From NCBI GenBank assembly GCA_024231975.1, contig JAAEQB010000064.1:1-64000 (forward strand): DNA of 64,000 nucleotides. The letters are read 5' to 3'. Positions 61,953 to 64,000 of this stretch are shown here, piece after piece (the first letter of the stretch is position 1; each line of letters starts with the position of its first letter). Below the pieces are notes generated by a model that worked only from the letters and a program-made list of their open reading frames with translations, had not been told where the DNA came from and searched no databases. The stretch is from Allobosea sp. Lineage in GTDB: Bacteria > Pseudomonadota > Alphaproteobacteria > Rhizobiales > Beijerinckiaceae. The position numbers and the translations under genes were made by a program.

Positions 61953-62339
61953 ATGGCAACGGACATCTTTCTGGTTGGCGCGGAGAGCGCTGCCGTTGCA
62001 GGGCGGTTATTCCTGGGTGGGGCCTTCGCCTTCGCCGGCCTGCGCAACATCATCAACAGGGGCCTGCTGGCGAGCCTGATCGGCGCCCGCGGTGTGCCGT
62101 TGCCCGCCGTCACGCTATGGCTCGGCATCGTCTTGCAGATCATCGCCGGACTGATGATCATTTGCGGTATCCAGGTCTCGCTGGCGGCGCTGATGCTGCT
62201 CGCCTTCCTGGTGGCGGCGACGCCGATGTTCAATAATTTCTGGGACCATCAGGGGCTGGACCGCGCCAACCGCATCAACGGCTTCGTCGCCAACATCGCG
62301 ATCGCCGGCGGCATCCTCGGCCTGATCGGTCAGGCCTGA
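61953..62339 (+). CDS. DoxX-family membrane protein
   Basis: Length is 128 residues with four membrane helices: AGRLFLGGAFAFAGLRNIIN (helix 1, DoxX-like), LWLGIVLQIIAGLMIICGI, ALMLLAFLVAATPMFNNFW with HQGLDRANRINGFVANIAI in the last part. DoxX proteins are small inner-membrane proteins linked to quinone/thiosulfate redox or oxidative stress. There is no partner gene here, so no specific role can be given. Confidence 0.88.
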   Translation: MATDIFLVGAESAAVAGRLFLGGAFAFAGLRNIINRGLLASLIGARGVPLPAVTLWLGIVLQIIAGLMIICGIQVSLAALMLLAFLVAATPMFNNFWDHQGLDRANRINGFVANIAIAGGILGLIGQA

Positions 62340-62344
62340 GCCGC

Positions 62345-62800
62345 TCAGCCCGGCTCGCCGGCGATCACGCCCTTGCGGAACAGGAAGCAGCCATAGGGGC
62401 GGGGATCGCCGACCTGCACCACGGCGAAAGCCTGCTTCGCCGCCTCGTAGAAGGCGAAGCGCTCGATGCCGGCAAGCGGCTCCGGACGGCCGAGCGCCCG
62501 GTCGAGTTCGGCCTGCACCTGTGTCTGCACCTCCGGAATAGCCGCAGCATCGCCTACGACGAGCATGCGCCGCGCCGGCTGCAGCTCGAAATCGGCGATC
62601 GGCAACACCGAGAGTATCGCCCGCGCCGCCCGCGCCATGGAAAGGCCGGGCAGGCGCACCAGCCGGCCGCTGGTGGTGGCGCGGGCGATCGTCTCGGCCG
62701 GGTGGTTGGCGTCGACCAAAGCGAGATCGTCGCCATGGCCCATGGCGGCAAGGACCCAGAGCAGATCGGCTGAGAGGACCGGGTCGATATTCCTGAGCAT
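62345..62800 (-). CDS. RbsD/FucU-family sugar mutarotase (L-fucose mutarotase-like)
   Basis: It interconverts sugar anomers. Length is 151 residues from the ATG at 62800. The family motif AAMGHGDDLALVDANHPAE (about 18-36) includes the catalytic His, and the C-terminal FYEAAKQAFAVVQVGDPRPYGCFLFRKG (split near 120-147) is FucU-like. It is next to a lactonase and an aldo/keto reductase, as in the oxidative L-fucose route. The start at 62800 sits one base before the lactonase stop region. Confidence 0.88.
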   Translation of the reverse strand: MLRNIDPVLSADLLWVLAAMGHGDDLALVDANHPAETIARATTSGRLVRLPGLSMARAARAILSVLPIADFELQPARRMLVVGDAAAIPEVQTQVQAELDRALGRPEPLAGIERFAFYEAAKQAFAVVQVGDPRPYGCFLFRKGVIAGEPG

Positions 62801-62801
62801 G

Positions 62802-63641
62802 TCACTGACGTCCGCGCTGCGAGAGGTAGAGTTTTCGGGCACTGCCGCCAAAAACGGCGGCGCGTTGTGTCTCGGTGAGGTCCACGAGGAGCGCTTTGGC
62901 AGCCTCGATCCATTGTCCATAGGAGGCACGCAGCGTCACCACCGGCCAGTCGCTGCCGAAGATCAGGCGCTCCGGGCCGAAGGTTGCGAGGAGATGCGCG
63001 ACGACCGGGCGGAGCGTCTCCAGCGTCCAGTCCGAGCCGGCCTCGGTGACCAGCCCGGAAAGCTTGCAGGTGAGGCGGGGGTGTTTCGCGAGTGCGCTCA
63101 TGCCCTCACGCCAGGTGGTCAGGTCGCCCGATACGAGGTCGGGCTTTGCGCCGTGGTCGATGACGCAGGTAAGGTCCGGATGCCGCTCCAGCACGGTGAG
63201 CATCGCCGGGATATGGCACGGCTTCAGCAGCGCGTCGAAGACGAGGCCGTTCGCGATCATCGCCTCGAAGGCTGCTGCCAGCTCGCTGCGCGCCAGCCAG
63301 TTGTCGTCGGCAATGTCCTGAACCATCGGGCGCAGGCCGACGAGCAACGGGTCGGCCGCCAGGGTGGCGATGCGCTCCGCTACATCAGGCGCATCGAAAT
63401 CGGTCCAGCCGACCACACCGGCAACGAAGGGCGTCGTCGCCGCGATCTCGAGCAGATAGGCGGTCTCGGCCTCGGTCGGGGCCGCCTGGACCAGGATGGT
63501 GCTGGTGATGCCATGTGCGGCGAGGAGCGGGGCGAGGTCGGCTGGACCGAAATCGCGATGGATCACGCCCAGCGCCGGCGTCAGCCAGCCATAATCGCTG
63601 CGGGCGAGGCTCCAGAAGTGCTGATGGGCGTCGATGCGCAT
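62802..63641 (-). CDS. Amidohydrolase-family lactonase (L-fuconolactonase-like)
   Basis: Length is 279 residues from the ATG at 63641 (MRIDAHQHFW), four bases after the aldo/keto reductase stop; an ATG eight codons upstream overlaps that gene. The COG3618 metal-dependent hydrolase pattern is present: DAHQHFW, VGLRPMVQD, TCVIDHGAKPD, TCKLSGLVTEAG and LIFGSDWPVV. Such enzymes open fucono-, rhamnono- or galactono-lactones. With FucU and the dehydrogenase it fits L-fucose to L-fuconate oxidation. Confidence 0.9.
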   Translation of the reverse strand: MRIDAHQHFWSLARSDYGWLTPALGVIHRDFGPADLAPLLAAHGITSTILVQAAPTEAETAYLLEIAATTPFVAGVVGWTDFDAPDVAERIATLAADPLLVGLRPMVQDIADDNWLARSELAAAFEAMIANGLVFDALLKPCHIPAMLTVLERHPDLTCVIDHGAKPDLVSGDLTTWREGMSALAKHPRLTCKLSGLVTEAGSDWTLETLRPVVAHLLATFGPERLIFGSDWPVVTLRASYGQWIEAAKALLVDLTETQRAAVFGGSARKLYLSQRGRQ

Positions 63642-63645
63642 GGCG

Positions 63646-64000
63646 TCAAACGGGAACCGGGACATCGGCGCCGAGCAGACCCTCGGCCTTCAGCTCTGTC
63701 CAGAGGGCGGTCGGAATCGGAGCCGAGAGCTCGGCGACCTGATCGGCGACCTCCTCCGGCTTGACCGCGCCCATGACCAAGCTCGCCACGGCGGGATGGC
63801 CGAGCGGGAATTGCAAGGCGGCGCGGCGCAGCGGCACGCCATGGCGGGCGCAGACCGCTTCGATCGCCGCGACACGGGCGAGGATCTGGGGCGGCGCCGG
63901 CTGGTAGTTGTATTTCGCGCCAAGGATAGGGCCGGTGGCGAGGATGCCGGAATTGAAGACGCCGCCGAGCATCAGGTCGATGCCCTTCTGCTGTGCCAGC
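63646..64000 (-). CDS. Aldo/keto reductase family protein (C-terminal part, continues beyond window)
   Basis: The last 118 or so residues are visible: LAQQKGIDLMLGGVFNSGIL, an NYQPAPPQILARVAAIEAVC helix, LQFPLGHPAVASLVMGAVKPEEV and a short tail ending ADVPVPV. This C-terminal pattern is that of L-fucose or D-threo-aldose 1-dehydrogenases. The frame is open to the window edge. It is probably the first step of the fucose-type pathway, coupled with the lactonase gene that begins four bases after its stop. Confidence 0.85.
   Translation of the reverse strand, partial: LAQQKGIDLMLGGVFNSGILATGPILGAKYNYQPAPPQILARVAAIEAVCARHGVPLRRAALQFPLGHPAVASLVMGAVKPEEVADQVAELSAPIPTALWTELKAEGLLGADVPVPV

Overview
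The window is chromosomal DNA of a GC-rich alphaproteobacterium, most likely Hyphomicrobiales (Rhizobiales). The evidence is a split ATP synthase locus (atpHAGDC without atpIBEF), sdhCDAB next to ethylmalonyl-CoA-pathway-type genes, a BcsN-type cellulose operon, an etfBA/3-hydroxybutyryl-CoA dehydrogenase block, and intergenic palindromic repeats of the kind common in that order. A Bosea-like genus is my guess, not something shown here. There is no prophage, intact insertion sequence, CRISPR array or rRNA operon. One tRNA gene, tRNA-Leu(CAA), is present.

Layout. 1-1362: a gene tail and an N-terminally truncated TctA permease, probably a deletion or IS scar. 1408-3597: priA. 3687-5276: an unrecognised, AT-richer membrane protein with a seven-residue repeat N-terminus, sitting between priA and the ATP synthase genes. 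5627-10786: atpHAGDC. 10857-15955: RppH, a CitE-like CoA-ester lyase, a DUF429/threonine-dehydratase fused frame coupled to an Asp/Glu racemase-family gene, and mesaconyl-CoA-hydratase-like MaoC. 16135-19566: sdhCDAB. 19753-21821: a D-amino-acid-dehydrogenase-like flavoprotein and a class I glutamine amidotransferase. 22034-27111: a TetR regulator with a perfect 24-bp operator-like palindrome, then an RND adaptor and pump. 27230-32670: an unknown polytopic protein, a small exported protein, a divergent HxlR regulator/RibD-type reductase pair, and a divergent EamA exporter/LysR pair. 32680-35886: DctA, 4-hydroxyphenylpyruvate dioxygenase and a divergent Lrp/AsnC regulator. 35930-40886: cobalamin adenosyltransferase, rhomboid protease, etfBA, 3-hydroxyacyl-CoA dehydrogenase and an HNH endonuclease. 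40898-50526: a catabolic island with an HcnABC/opine-oxidase-like flavoenzyme with two candidate catalytic subunits, Dpp-type permeases, a solute-binding protein, an MmgE/PrpD protein and an OccR/NocR-like LysR regulator. 50675-59437: cellulose operon bcsN-A-B-Z plus a TPR protein. 59732-62339: dsbB, a YqaA-type membrane protein, tRNA-Leu, DUF3617 and DoxX. 62345-64000: an L-fucose-type module of FucU mutarotase, lactonase and a partial aldo/keto reductase.

The genes combine energy metabolism (ATP synthase, complex II, ETF), acetyl-CoA and C4-acid assimilation (CoA-ester lyase, mesaconyl-CoA hydratase, hydroxyacyl-CoA dehydrogenase, a B12 cofactor enzyme, DctA), tyrosine degradation, scavenging of an unidentified amino-acid or opine-like compound, and exopolysaccharide synthesis under likely c-di-GMP control. 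The stretches most worth follow-up are the membrane protein at 3687-5276, the opine-oxidase-like island, the DUF429/dehydratase fusion and several well-formed operator-like inverted repeats.
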